Assembly: GCA_963781895.1 (NCBI GenBank)
Contig: CAWAIM010000019.1
Coordinates: 68,410 to 132,409 of the forward strand
Reading direction: 5' to 3'
Length of the DNA: 64,000 nt
Origin: Roseiarcus sp963781895
GTDB lineage: Bacteria > Pseudomonadota > Alphaproteobacteria > Rhizobiales > Beijerinckiaceae
A model generated the notes under the pieces. The model saw only the letters and a list, made by a program, of their open reading frames with translations, was not told the DNA's origin and searched no databases. Made by a program: the position numbers and the translations under genes. Positions 54,323-63,979 of this stretch are shown one piece after another. Positions within the stretch are counted from its first letter, which is position 1, and each line of letters opens with the position of its first letter.

Positions 54323-56587
54323 ATGCGCGCGCCGGGCGGACCGCGTCTGTTGCTGCGGCGGCTTCGCGAGGTCATGGCGGAGCCTGTCACCGCGCAAGCG
54401 CGTCTGGACCGGATCGTGGTCCTCATCGCTTCCAACATGGTGGCCGAGGTCTGCTCCCTTTATGTCGTTCGCGCCGACGGCGCGATGGAGCTGTTCGCGA
54501 CCGAGGGCCTCAACCGCGAGGCGGTCCATCTCACGACCATGCGGCCGGACGAGGGCCTCGTCGGCCTGATCGCCTCGAGCGCCGAGCCGCTCGCGTTGTC
54601 CGAAGCGCAATACCATCCGGCGTTCTCCTACCGGCCCGAGACGGGCGAGGAGATTTACCAGTCCTTCCTCGGCGTGCCGGTGCTGCGCGGCGGCGCGACG
54701 ATCGGCGTGCTCGTGGTCCAGAATCGCGCCCGTCGCGCCTATTCGGAAGAGGAAGTCGAGGCGCTGCAGACGACGGCGATGCTGCTCGCCGAAATGATCG
54801 CGTCCGGCGAGCTGCAGGGCATCGCCTCGCACGGCGCGGCGATCGACGTGCGCAGGCCGGCGTCGCTCAAAGGCCTCGGCATCGCCGACGGTCTCGGTCT
54901 CGGGCATGTGGTCCTGCACCAGCCGCGGGTGACGGTGTCGAAGATCGTGGCGGACGATGTCGAAACGGAGCTGCAGCGGCTGGAGACGGCGATCGGCGCC
55001 ATGCGCGCCTCCGTCGACACCCTCGTCGACGGCAGCGACGACGGCGTCACCGGCGAGCATCGCGACGTGCTGGAGGCCTTCCGCATGATCGCGCACGACC
55101 GAGGCTGGCTGCGGCGGCTGCGCGAGGCGGTGAGTTCGGGCCTGACCGCCGAAGCCGCGGTCGAGCGGGTCCAGAACGACGCGCGGGCCAAGCTGCAGCG
55201 CCAGACCGACCCTTATCTGCGCGACCGGCTGCACGACCTCACCGACATCGCCAACCGCTTGCTGCATCAGCTTGCCGGCCAAAGCCTGGTCCTGTTGCCG
55301 GAGGAGTTGCCGGAAAACGCCATCCTGGTCGCGCGCTCGATGAGCCCGGCCGCGCTGCTCGATTACGACCGCGCGCGCCTGCGCGGCCTCGTCGTCGAGG
55401 AGGCGGGCGCCTCGAGCCATATCGCCATTGTGGCCCGCGCGCTCTCGATCCCGGCGGTCAGCGACATCCCGAATATTTCCGAGATCGTCGAGCAGGGCGA
55501 CGCCATCATCGTCGACGGCGACGCGGGCGAGATCCAGCTGCGCCCGCCGCCGGACGTCGAGGCCGCATACGCCGTCAAGGCGCGCATGCGCGCCGGCAAG
55601 CAGGCCCAGTATCGGGCGCTGCGCGACGTTCCCACGATCAGCCTCGACGGCGTCGCGATCGGCTTGCACATGAACGCGGGGCTCCTCGTCGACCTGCCGC
55701 ATCTGGCCGAAACCGGCGCGAAATCGATCGGACTGTTCCGCACCGAACTGCAGTTCATGCTGGCGGCGCGCTTTCCAAGGCAGGGCGCCCAGGAGACGCT
55801 CTATCGCGCCATCCTCGAGGCCGCGGGCGAGCGGGCGGTCACCTTCCGCACCCTCGACATCGGCGGCGACAAGCTGCTGCCGTACATGAAGGGCTTCGAG
55901 GAGGAAAACCCGGCGCTCGGCTGGCGGGCCCTTCGCATCGGCCTCGACCGCCCCGCCTTGCTGCGCATGCAGTTTCGGGCTTTCATCCGCGCCGCCGCCG
56001 GACGCGATTTGCGGGTGATGGCGCCGATGGTCTCGACCGTCGCCGAATATGTGACGGCGCGCATGCTGTTCGAGCGCGAAATCGCTTGGAACTTCGGCCG
56101 CGGCTACGAGCCGCCACGCTCGGCGATGCTCGGCGTGATGGTCGAAGTGCCGTCGCTGCTGTGGCAAATCGACGAAATCGCCGCGCGGGCGGATTTCCTG
56201 TCCGTCGGCTCGAACGATTTGATGCAATATCTGTTCGCCGTCGATCGCGACAACCGGCGGGTAGCCAACCGGTTCGATCCGCTGAGCGTCGGATTCTTGA
56301 GGGCCTTGCGCTCGATCGCTCAAGCCGGCTCGCGCAACGGCACGCCGGTCACGCTGTGCGGCGAAATCGGCGGGCGGCCTCTCGAAGCGATGGCGTTGAT
56401 GGCGATCGGCTATCGCGATCTTTCGATGTCGGCGACCTCGATCGGGCCGGTCAAGGCGATGACGCTGTCGCTCGACATCGGCGAGGCGGCGCGCGAGATC
56501 GAGTCGATGCTGGCGACGGGCCGCGACGAGGCGTCGCTGCGCGAGCCCTTGCGCGCGCTGGCGGAGCGTCTCAGCGTGCGCCTGTAG
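54323..56587 (+). CDS. ptsP: Nitrogen-type PTS enzyme I (GAF domain-PtsP)
   Basis: This 754-residue protein takes phosphate from PEP and starts the PTS-Ntr relay (NPr, EIIA-Ntr) that regulates nitrogen and potassium balance. The GAF domain covers roughly residues 20-165 (RIVVLIASNMVAEVCSLYVV). The EI part has the phospho-His in AGASSHIAIVARAL (H366), the FRTELQFML and EVPSLLWQIDEIA segments and the PEP-binding TLCGEIGGRP. It is followed by prfA, the usual neighbour in Rhizobiales. ATG 54323 was preferred over the TTG just upstream. Confidence 0.95.
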   Translation: MRAPGGPRLLLRRLREVMAEPVTAQARLDRIVVLIASNMVAEVCSLYVVRADGAMELFATEGLNREAVHLTTMRPDEGLVGLIASSAEPLALSEAQYHPAFSYRPETGEEIYQSFLGVPVLRGGATIGVLVVQNRARRAYSEEEVEALQTTAMLLAEMIASGELQGIASHGAAIDVRRPASLKGLGIADGLGLGHVVLHQPRVTVSKIVADDVETELQRLETAIGAMRASVDTLVDGSDDGVTGEHRDVLEAFRMIAHDRGWLRRLREAVSSGLTAEAAVERVQNDARAKLQRQTDPYLRDRLHDLTDIANRLLHQLAGQSLVLLPEELPENAILVARSMSPAALLDYDRARLRGLVVEEAGASSHIAIVARALSIPAVSDIPNISEIVEQGDAIIVDGDAGEIQLRPPPDVEAAYAVKARMRAGKQAQYRALRDVPTISLDGVAIGLHMNAGLLVDLPHLAETGAKSIGLFRTELQFMLAARFPRQGAQETLYRAILEAAGERAVTFRTLDIGGDKLLPYMKGFEEENPALGWRALRIGLDRPALLRMQFRAFIRAAAGRDLRVMAPMVSTVAEYVTARMLFEREIAWNFGRGYEPPRSAMLGVMVEVPSLLWQIDEIAARADFLSVGSNDLMQYLFAVDRDNRRVANRFDPLSVGFLRALRSIAQAGSRNGTPVTLCGEIGGRPLEAMALMAIGYRDLSMSATSIGPVKAMTLSLDIGEAAREIESMLATGRDEASLREPLRALAERLSVRL

Positions 56588-56636
56588 CTTAAAGCCGCGC
56601 GCCGGTCGCCCGTCCGCTTGTTTTTCGAGTTCCCGC

Positions 56637-57710
56637 ATGGCCGCCAACGACACTCTCGATCTCATCCTTCGCCGCCACGAGGAAATCGGCGCGCGTCTGA
56701 GCGAAGGCGTCGCGGGCGCGCAATATTCGGCGCTGTCCCGCGAGCTCAGCGAGCTCGAGCCCGTGGTGGCGGCGATCAAGGCGTTCCGCGCCAAGGAGAA
56801 GGAGCGCGCCGATCTGACCGCGCTGCTGCGCGACCCCGATCTCGACGCGGAGATGCGCGCGCTGGCCGCCGCCGAACTCGCCGCCGCCGAGGCCCAGTCG
56901 CAGGCGATGTCGAGAGCCATCCGCATCTCGCTGCTGCCGAAGGACGCCGCCGACGAGGGCGACGCGATTCTCGAGGTCAGGGCGGGAACGGGCGGCGACG
57001 AGGCGGCGCTGTTCGCCGGCGATCTGTTTCGCATGTACGTCAAATACGCCGAGTCCAAGCGCTGGAAGGTCGACGTGCTGTCGATGAGCGAGGGGACGGC
57101 CGGCGGATACAAGGAAATCGTCGCCCAGATTTCCGGACGCGGCGTGTTCGCGCGCCTCAAGTTCGAAAGCGGCGTGCACCGGGTGCAGCGCGTGCCGGCG
57201 ACCGAGACCCAGGGGCGAATCCATACGTCCGCCGCGACCGTGGCCGTCCTGCCGGTCGCCGAGGAGGCGGATTTCGTCATCAACGACGCCGATCTCAAGA
57301 TCGACACCATGCGCTCCAGCGGCGCCGGCGGGCAGCATGTCAACAAGACCGAATCCGCGATCCGCATCACGCATCTTCCGACCGGCGTCGTCGTGGCGAT
57401 GCAGGAGGAGCGCTCGCAGCACCGCAACCGGGCCAAGGCGATGGCGCTGCTGCGCTCGCGCATTCTCGACGCGCGCAACCAGAAGCTCGACGCCGAGCGC
57501 GCCCAGGAGCGACGCTCGCAGGTCGGCTCCGGCGACCGGTCGCAGCGCATCCGCACCTATAATTTCCCGCAAGGGCGGGTCACCGACCATCGCGTCAACC
57601 TGACGCTCTATTCGCTCGAGCGTCTGATGGAGGGCGATGGGCTCGATGAGATCGTCGACGCCCTGACCGCCGAGCGCCAGGCGGAGCTGCTGAGCCGCGC
57701 AGGCGGCTTC
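56637..57710 (+). CDS. prfA: Peptide chain release factor 1, reading on into nadD
   Basis: This is release factor RF1, which reads UAA and UAG. It has the RF1 PAT-type loop region (RVPATETQGRIHTSAATVAV), the catalytic GGQ in SSGAGGQHVNKTESA and DHRVNLTLYSLERLMEGDGL. Similarity ends near AERQAELL (57692). No stop follows: the frame runs without a break into NadD, giving a 571-codon fused frame. Dropping one base near 57691-57694 would end RF1 at TGA 57712, with GTGA overlapping the nadD GTG. prmC, the normal next gene, is missing here. The 57710 end marks the last codon before nadD. Confidence 0.9.
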
Positions 57711-58352
57711 GTGACCCAAATTCCCCGCCTGCCTCCGTTCGCGCCGGGAATGCGGATCGGCCTGCTCGGCGGTTCGTTCAATCCGCCGCACGAGGGCCAC
57801 GCGCTGGTCACCCGTCTCGCGCTGCGGCGGCTCGGCCTCGATCGCGTCTGGTGGCTGGTGACGCCCGGCAACCCGCTGAAGTCCCTGGCCGAGCTGGCGG
57901 CGACGCAGGCGCGGGTCGAGGCCGCTCGCCGCCTCGTCGGCGGCCCGCTGGTCGCGGTCACCGACATCGAGGCCCGGATCGGCGCCCGCTATACCTACGA
58001 CACGCTCGCCTGGATCGTGCGCCGCGCGCCTGGCGTGCATTTCGTCTGGATCATGGGCGCGGACAATCTGCGGCAATTCCACCTTTGGCGCCATTGGCGC
58101 GCGATCGCCGATCTGGTGCCGATCGTGGTCGTCGACCGCCCCGGCTCGACCTTGCGGGCGATCTCCAGCCGGGCCGGCGCCGCGCTCGGCCGCTGGCGCG
58201 TGTCCGAGCGCGACGCGGCGCGCTTTGCGTCGCTGGCGCCGCCGGCGTTCCTGTTTCTGCACGGGCCGCGCTCGCGGCTGTCGTCCACGGCGCTCAGGCG
58301 CGTGGGCGGACCCGGGGCCGCCTGGTCGACGCCAGCGGGCGTGACCTTCTAG
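57711..58352 (+). CDS. nadD: Nicotinate-nucleotide adenylyltransferase, in frame with prfA
   Basis: This is a nucleotidyltransferase of about 213 residues that makes deamido-NAD from NaMN and ATP. It has the family motif GLLGGSFNPPHEGHALVT, VWWLVTPGNPLKSLAEL, DIEARIGARYTYDTLAWI, FVWIMGADNLRQFHLWRHW and ISSRAG, and the late SSTALR. The GTG at 57711 (VTQIPRLPPFAPGMRIG) is the natural start. In Rhizobiales nadD normally lies by obg/proA and rsfS, so its place behind prfA is unusual. If the shared frame is real, it would be made as an RF1-NadD fusion. Confidence 0.9.
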   Translation: MTQIPRLPPFAPGMRIGLLGGSFNPPHEGHALVTRLALRRLGLDRVWWLVTPGNPLKSLAELAATQARVEAARRLVGGPLVAVTDIEARIGARYTYDTLAWIVRRAPGVHFVWIMGADNLRQFHLWRHWRAIADLVPIVVVDRPGSTLRAISSRAGAALGRWRVSERDAARFASLAPPAFLFLHGPRSRLSSTALRRVGGPGAAWSTPAGVTF

Positions 58353-59077
58353 AGATCGAAATTGGTGGGCAGCATGACGACGTCGCGTATCGTCATGCCG
58401 CGCGGCCGCGTCAGCATGAACATCACCACGTTGGCCACTTCGCTGGCCTCCAGCAGACTTCCCGACTCCCGGGCTTCCTTCAGCTTCTCCGGCGGCCAGT
58501 CCGCGAGCAGGGCGCTGATGACCGGGCCGGGCGAGATCGAGCCGACGCGAATGCCGTGCTTGAACACCTGGCGCCGAACCGTCTGGACAAAGCAGTTGAT
58601 CGCCCACTTGGACGCCGCATAGACCGGCTCCCATGGCGTCGGAAAGTGGGCGGCGAGCGAACTGGTGACGATGATGTCGCCGGTCCGGCGCTCGATCATG
58701 TGCGGGAGCACGTCGTGCACGTTCTTCATCACGGCGTTGATGTTCAGGTTCAGCATCCGGTCGATGGCCCCGGTATCGGAATCGACCAGGTCGCCGCCGA
58801 CGTATGTGCCCGCATTCGCATGCAGGATGTCGAGCCGGCCAGCCGTCTCCAGAACTCTCGGCAGCAGCGAAGCGCAGTCCTTCGGGTCCAGGAGGTCGAT
58901 GACCAGCGGGATCACGGCGTCGCCGTGCTTGCCGCGCAGCGCCTTCAGCGCCGCCTCGTCGCGGTCCGCCATCACGACGCGCGAACCCGCGGCCAACATC
59001 GCCTCGGCGCTGGCCAATCCGATGCCCGACGCAGCGCCGGTTACGACGGCGACCTTGCCTTCCAATTCTCTCGCCAT
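58349..59077 (-). CDS. Short-chain dehydrogenase, ribitol 2-dehydrogenase-like
   Basis: This 242-residue classical SDR has the nucleotide motif VTGAASGIGLASAEAML, the structural HANAGTYVGGDL, and catalytic Ser, Tyr and Lys in TSSLAAHFPTPWEPVYAASK. NLNINAVMKNVHDVLPHMIE and the end FMLTRPRGMTIRDVVMLP resemble RbtD, which oxidises ribitol to ribulose. GGGAGAAAG precedes the ATG. It stands alone: no kinase or transporter of a pentitol cluster is nearby. Its 3' end overlaps the nadD 3' end by 4 bp (convergent). Confidence 0.85.
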   Translation of the reverse strand: MARELEGKVAVVTGAASGIGLASAEAMLAAGSRVVMADRDEAALKALRGKHGDAVIPLVIDLLDPKDCASLLPRVLETAGRLDILHANAGTYVGGDLVDSDTGAIDRMLNLNINAVMKNVHDVLPHMIERRTGDIIVTSSLAAHFPTPWEPVYAASKWAINCFVQTVRRQVFKHGIRVGSISPGPVISALLADWPPEKLKEARESGSLLEASEVANVVMFMLTRPRGMTIRDVVMLPTNFDL

Positions 59078-59556
59078 TTGTCTTTCTCCCTGTCGGAGGC
59101 GCCGCACGCTCCTTGCGTCATCTGCTGTTATAGGCGGCTATGAACCGAAACCGATACGCCTTGGCCGGGCCGGGACTGCGGACAGGCCCGCAAGGGTTGT
59201 TTGTGTCGGGCCGCGCCGAATGCGCGGCCTTCGGCTGATCGAGCCTTCATGTTCGATCCGGACGGTCAGGCCGGCGCGCTCCGGGTGACGCCGGGGAATC
59301 GCGCCCCCGGCGTGGTGGACGCCATTGCTGCGCCAGGCTGGAAAGTCGGGCATGGGTTCTCTCGGCGATCGGGGTCGCCTCGGGCCATGAGGATCGGCGC
59401 GTCGAACGCGCCCGGGACGGAGACCGCTTAAGGTTAAGATCAGTTTCCGCTCGCGCGATGGTCATGGTTGCTGAATTGTTACTGAACTGGCGTGATCGCG
59501 GAACGGCTGCGGACCATTCCGCCACCAGCGCGAGAATTGCAAGAGCGGGAGACCCG
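59078..59556. other. Gene-free interval between the SDR and PilZ genes
   Basis: No coding sequence is recognisable. The first 80 bases hold the SDR upstream region (TATAAC on the minus strand near 59129). A GC-rich middle lacks similarity. An A+T-richer part at about 59430-59490 may hold the PilZ gene promoter. Confidence 0.3.
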
Positions 59557-59800
59557 ATGAGCGAACGGCGAGGCGAGATGACGCCGTCGGACGCTGTTCG
59601 ACGGCCGGCTTGCCATCAATCATCTGTCGACCCTCGATTGCGTCGTGCGCAACATCAGCGCGCGGGGCGCGCGGCTCGTTTGCCGGATCACCCCCTCGAT
59701 CGAATTCGTCGGACTGGAAATCAAGGCGGTCCCCGGCTTCAAGCGGAAGGCTCGCGTCGTGTGGCGGCGGCTCGAGGACTGCGGCGTGGAGTTCGTCTAG
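59557..59800 (+). pseudogene. Small PilZ-domain protein with one frameshift
   Basis: After the start MSERRGEMTP one extra base near 59590 moves the frame. The rest reads TLFDGRLAINHLSTLDCVV, then RNISARGARLVCRITPSIEF, then RKARVVWRRLEDCGVEFV, ending at TAG 59800. This is the short PilZ fold common in Rhizobiales (RNxSxxGARL and the W/R-GVxF end), a c-di-GMP-binding adaptor in many members. Repaired length is about 80 residues. The first RxxxR of the c-di-GMP site is partly disturbed by the shift, so ligand binding is uncertain. Confidence 0.7.
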
Positions 59801-59999
59801 CGCGCCCCTGCCGCCGTCGGGCGAATGCGGCGTCCCGCGAGCGCGCCGCAACGCCAATCGCCGCTCATGGATGCAAACCCGGACGGGTCGCGGCCGCGAT
59901 CCAGTCGCCGGCCGTCACGTGCGGGAGCCGGGCGCGCGCCCCGGCGTCGGCGGGGCGAAGCGCGCCAGCCATCGGGAGATTCGCCGGCGCGCTGGGCGC

Positions 60000-60040
60000 T
60001 TGCGGCCAGGCCTTTGCGGCCAGGCCTTTGCGGGTCAGCC
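60000..60040. repeat. 14-bp tandem repeat, about 2.8 units
   Basis: TTGCGGCCAGGCCT is repeated twice without change at 60000-60027, followed by a partial third unit (TTGCGGGTCAGCC). It lies just past the 3' end of the HELAH gene, in a gene-free stretch of 264 bp. No function is apparent. Confidence 0.7.
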
Positions 60041-60064
60041 GGGCGTTCCGCGGGGACGGGTCGC

Positions 60065-60577
60065 TCAAGCCATCTCGATCCTGACCGGGCGGCGGGGAAC
60101 CATCACCCCCACGGTCGCGGGATTGAACACGTCGTCGAAGCCGCACGGCGGCAGCGTCGCCTCGGCGGCCTTGCTTTCCATGCCCCCGGGCGCCCCGTCG
60201 ATATGCGCCAGCTCGTGGACGAGGGTCGCCGCGATCAAGCGGACCGCATTGGGAGACTTGAACAGCCGCGACGCGATGGCGATATCCTTCCTGAACGTGA
60301 TCCCGAACAGGCCCGGATCCGTATTGGGATTGAAGCTGACAAAGACGTCCGGGTCCCTCCAGACGGAAGCGAAGTTTCTGCGACCCGGCAGCTTGGCGAA
60401 GGCGCCGTTGCAGCTCTTCAGGACGCCCTTGTCCCAGATGACCTTGCTGTTGATCTCCATGAATGCGTTGATCATCTGCGTCATCTGGGTCTCGTCCGTA
60501 AACGGCAGCCACGCGTCCCCGTCCTTGGTGCGGAAGTTGGTCTCGTGTTTCAGTGACGGTCGATTGATGTTCGGCAT
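60065..60577 (-). CDS. Small putative zinc metallopeptidase-like protein (HELAH)
   Basis: This 170-residue protein is of unknown family. TLVHELAHIDGAPG contains an HExxH zinc motif followed by a Gly-rich turn, as in small zincin-like effectors and DUF proteins. The N-terminal part (MPNINRPSLKHETNFRTKDG) and the centre (FVSFNPNTDPGLFGITFRKD) show no signal peptide, so it acts in the cytosol or is exported by another route. Two Cys (SCNGAF, PPCGFDD) are far apart. It has no partner gene; cyclase copy G begins 0.5 kb away on the other strand. Confidence 0.6.
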   Translation of the reverse strand: MPNINRPSLKHETNFRTKDGDAWLPFTDETQMTQMINAFMEINSKVIWDKGVLKSCNGAFAKLPGRRNFASVWRDPDVFVSFNPNTDPGLFGITFRKDIAIASRLFKSPNAVRLIAATLVHELAHIDGAPGGMESKAAEATLPPCGFDDVFNPATVGVMVPRRPVRIEMA

Positions 60578-61068
60578 GTCGGCCTCGCCGGAAAACCGTT
60601 CTTAAATCTTCATCGCATCGTTTTGGCCCGCAACAGATCGCGAGGGCCCCGTCGGCCGGGCGACGCCGGCGCAAGCGTCAGGCGCGCGGCCAATGGGAAA
60701 CTCTCGACTCCGCCCCGCTCGTCGCGGGGCCGATTTTGTCCAAGGGCGGCGGCCGGTTGGCGACTCGTCGCGCGACGCCTGCATCAGGCGCTATGCGATC
60801 GCGAAGGCCGCAACAAGGCGGCGACGCCGGAAAGCACGATCGGAGCGGACATGGCTGGGCCCTCCACGAGCGCCCCGATCAACGCCACGCCGCGGCCACG
60901 CATCTGTCGACGATCTCGACCGTTGATCGGCGCAAATAGCGGCCGTTCCCGGCGGCATGGCGAACGAGACAAGTCGACCCTCAGCGGACCTTCGTCCGGC
61001 TAGTTTCGGCTCCCTTCGGACGGCTCAATCGCTCCATTTCGCCTCGAACGATTTGGGACGGCGTTTTT
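60578..61068. other. Gene-free interval before cyclase copy G
   Basis: No gene is recognisable. The part next to the HELAH gene (TCTTAAATCTTCATCGCATC) is A+T-richer and may be its promoter. The rest is GC-rich without similarity up to the cyclase promoter box. Confidence 0.3.
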
Positions 61069-61078
61069 GTGCTACGCT
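61069..61078 (+). promoter_or_regulatory. Extended -10-like box shared by cyclase copies (copy G)
   Basis: GTGCTACGCT ends 22 nt before the copy G ATG. GTGCTA-N2-CT is identical at fixed positions to the boxes at 1223 and 1897. ATTTGG lies 11 nt upstream of TGTGCTA. GGAGGGG before the ATG is the ribosome-binding site. Confidence 0.4.
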
Positions 61079-61100
61079 AAATCTCGGACGGAGGGGCGCA

Positions 61101-62861
61101 ATGAGCGAGACCCGAAGACTCGCGGCGATCCTTGTCGCGGACGTCGTCGGCTACAGCCGGCTCGCCGGCGCGGACGAGGAGCGCACGCTTGCTCGTCTCC
61201 GGGCCTCGCAGCGATCTGATTGATCCGGCATCATCGCCGCCCATCACGGACGCATCGTCAAGCGCATCGGCGACGGGTCGATCATCGAGTTTCGCAGCGT
61301 GGTCGACGCGGTGCGGTGCGCCATCGAAGTGCAGAATGGCTCATCGAGCGCAACGCCGGCGTGGCGGAGGCCCGAGGCGGATCGAATTCCGCGTCGGCAT
61401 CCATCTCGGCGATGTCGTCGAGGAAAGCGACGGCGACCTGATGGGCGACGGCGTCAATATCGCCGCTCGTCTGGAAGGCATCGCCGAGCCGGGAGCGATC
61501 TGTCTCTCCGAGGACGCCTATCGACAGGTCCGTGACAAGGTCACAGGCGAGTTCGCCGATCTGGGCGAACAGAGCCTCAAGAACATCGCGCAACCGGTGC
61601 GGGTCTATCGACTATCGCCAAGTTCCTCGCGCACAGACCGGCTGGCGGCCGCTCAAACGAAGCCCGCCCTCGCCCTGCCCGAAAGGCCTTCGATTGCCGT
61701 CGTCCCCTTCCAGAACATGAGCGGAGATCGGGAGCAGGAATATTTCGCAGACGAAATCGTCGAAGACATCATCACGGGCTTATCGAGAATTAAATGGTTG
61801 TTCGTGATCGCTCGTAATTCCAGTTTCATCTACAAAGGAAAACCGGTTGACGTGCGGCAAGTCGGGCGCGAACTCGGTGTTCGCTACGTGCTCGAAGGCG
61901 GCGTGCGCAAGGCCGGCGATCGACTGCGCATCACGGCGCAGCTTATCGAAGCGGAAACTGGCGCACATTTGTGGGCGGAAAAATATGATGGCGCGCTAGA
62001 CGACGTCTTCGATCTGCAAGACCAAATCACAGACAGAGTGGTCGGAATAGTCGAACCAAGCGTGCGCCAATCGGAGATCGAGCGTTCGCGACAAACGTCC
62101 CGAAAATCTTGGCGCCTATGATCTCTATCTCCGAGCGCTGCCTTACGTTGCGGCGCAAATGCCTGAGGACATCAAATGCGCCGTGCCGCTCTTGGAAGAG
62201 GCGCTCAGGCTGCAGCCTGACTACGCCATCGCGCACGCGCTCATCGCCTGGTGCTACGAGTTGCGCTTTGCCCGATCCGGCATGGATGAAAATGACAAGA
62301 AGGCTGCGCTTCATCACGCGCAGGCCGCCCTTGCCAGCGGCACCGACGATGCCACGGCGCTCGCGGTTGCGGGGCTCGTAGCGTATCTTCTTGGCAAGGA
62401 TCACGACGCGGCGCTGTAGCGCCATCGACCGCGCGTTGTCTCTCAACCCCTCATGCGCCACCGCGCTTTATCTCGGCGCGCAATCGAACGCTCTATGGGG
62501 AAACGGAGAAAAAGCAGTCTCATTTGCGAACCGGGCGCTCCGATTGAGCCCATTTGATCCGCTCGCGTTCGAGGCTCATATGGCCTTTGGCACAGTAGCG
62601 CTGGCGCTGGAGCGCTATCTGGAAGCGGTCTCGCATTTTGCGAAAGTCACGGAGATTAGGCCCAACTTCAGCACCGGATATCTTCAGCGTGCAGTCGCGC
62701 TGGCGCTCGGAGGACGAACTGCTGACGCGGCGTTTGACGTCGAGCGCGGCCTAGAGCTGGAGCCGGCATTCCATAATAGGATGTACTATCAGTGGGGGAT
62801 TGCGCCGGCGCTTGCTGAAAAGTTTGTCGAGGGCGGTCGGATACTGGGACTTCCCGAATAG
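61101..62861 (+). pseudogene. Cyclase copy G: class III cyclase, TolB-like and TPR domains, multiply frameshifted
   Basis: This is a third near-complete copy, 53 kb from the others. It starts MSETRRLAAILVADVVGYSR. The catalytic domain carries DGSIIEFRSVVDAVRCAIEV and DGVNIAARLEGIAEPGAI; the TolB-like segment has SIAVVPFQNMSGDREQEYF and YVLEGGVRKAGDRLRI; the TPR part has CAVPLLEEALRLQPDYAIAH and YLEAVSHFAKVTEIRPNFS, ending EGGRILGLPE. Frame changes lie near 61203, 61233, 61337, 61370, 62095 and 62403. The N-terminus is close to copy B, whereas the TolB-TPR part is of a clearly different lineage. It retains the GTGCTA box and ribosome-binding site. Confidence 0.85.
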
Positions 62862-63349
62862 GCCGAACCATGTCCGGTGCGCCCTCGCCGCGATGCCCGT
62901 ATGTCAGCTCTCCGCCCAAATGCGACGTCCACCGTGGCGATCGGCAATTCCGCTTCACGTCGATTTGCGACGTTCAATCGCTCGGGACGAATGTTTGCTC
63001 ACGGCGGAAGAGCGGAAATTAATATTGGGGCGTCTTGAAAGTTGAGCGCGGCCGCCTGCGACAACGCTCTTGCGCCGACGTTCCCGAGCGCCAAGATGTG
63101 CGGCAAATATCAATGGCACTCCCTAACCGCCCCAAGCGAAATACGCCGCTTACCCTTGACATCGTCCGGGCGAAGTGGGCCGCCTCGCGGGCGTCTGGGG
63201 AGAAGCATCCAAGGCCACGGTGCGCTATGACCGCTTCACGTCGACCCGCGACGCTCGCCATATCGTCTCAGCGGGGCGATATTTGAGCGCATGAGATGGC
63301 CGGCGGTCCTTTCCAGTTACGCTCCCGCGCCGCGCGCGATTGGGCGGAC
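62862..63349. repeat. Gene-free interval with a 26-bp direct repeat
   Basis: No gene is seen. CCGCTTCACGTCGA followed by YYYGCGACGYTC occurs at 62950-62975 and 63231-63256 (22 of 26 bases identical). Such a dispersed motif could be a repeat family or the edge of a duplicated segment. Confidence 0.4.
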
Positions 63350-63979
63350 TTAGAGGTCGTGCGCCTTGTCGAGGGCGTTGGCGAGATCCTGGTAATATGT
63401 GCACTGCCTCGATCCGCACAGCTTCTCGATCGTCGACAATTGATCCTTGGCGAGATCGAACTTGCCCTCGATGACATAGGCCTCGCCGAGATATTCGCGC
63501 ACCTGGGGGTAATTGGGATTGAGCGCGACGGACTTCAGATAATAGCCGATCCCTTCCTCGGTGCGCCCGAGCTTGCGGGTCGCATAGCCGCGGTAATCGA
63601 GCGCCTCAGGGGTATTCGGGTTTTCGAGCGTGTCGAGCACGTCGATCGCCTCCTGGCAACGATCGGCCCTGGCGAGCGCGAATGCGTATTGGGCGAGTTC
63701 GGGATCGGGCAGAACGCCGCTGTGTCTTTCCAGGCATTTGCGTTGCTTGGCGTCCCACACCTGGCCGGGCGGGCATGTGGTGAGGTCGGTCTGGCCGTTC
63801 GGACGAACCGCCCCCTCTCCGCCTGCGCCCGTTTCCGCGCCGCCTTCAGCCCCTCCGCCGCCAGCCTTGTGCTTGCCGCCTGCGGCGCCATCGCCGCCGT
63901 CGAATCCGGCCGCCCTGGCCGCTGGAGCGGCGAGCCCAAAGCCGATGATCAGAATGGCGCGGCGCAGACTGGGCGGCAT
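63350..63979 (-). CDS. Exported TPR-repeat protein
   Basis: This 209-residue protein has a signal peptide (LRRAILIIGFGLAAPAARA), a Gly-rich linker of about 35 residues, a short Cys-containing motif (TTCPPGQVWDAKQRKCLER) and two to three TPR units (ELAQYAFALARADRCQEAID, ALDYRGYATRKLGRTEEGIG, REYLGEAYVIEGKFDLAKDQ). Two more Cys (KLCGSRQC) near the end suggest disulfides in the periplasm. It is probably a protein-interaction scaffold; the partner is unknown. The gene is intact. Confidence 0.85.
   Translation of the reverse strand: MPPSLRRAILIIGFGLAAPAARAAGFDGGDGAAGGKHKAGGGGAEGGAETGAGGEGAVRPNGQTDLTTCPPGQVWDAKQRKCLERHSGVLPDPELAQYAFALARADRCQEAIDVLDTLENPNTPEALDYRGYATRKLGRTEEGIGYYLKSVALNPNYPQVREYLGEAYVIEGKFDLAKDQLSTIEKLCGSRQCTYYQDLANALDKAHDL

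Noticed and set aside
54293..57556. Open frame of 1087 codons antisense to ptsP and prfA
   Set aside because: Same reason: high-GC antisense frame over two intact conserved genes.
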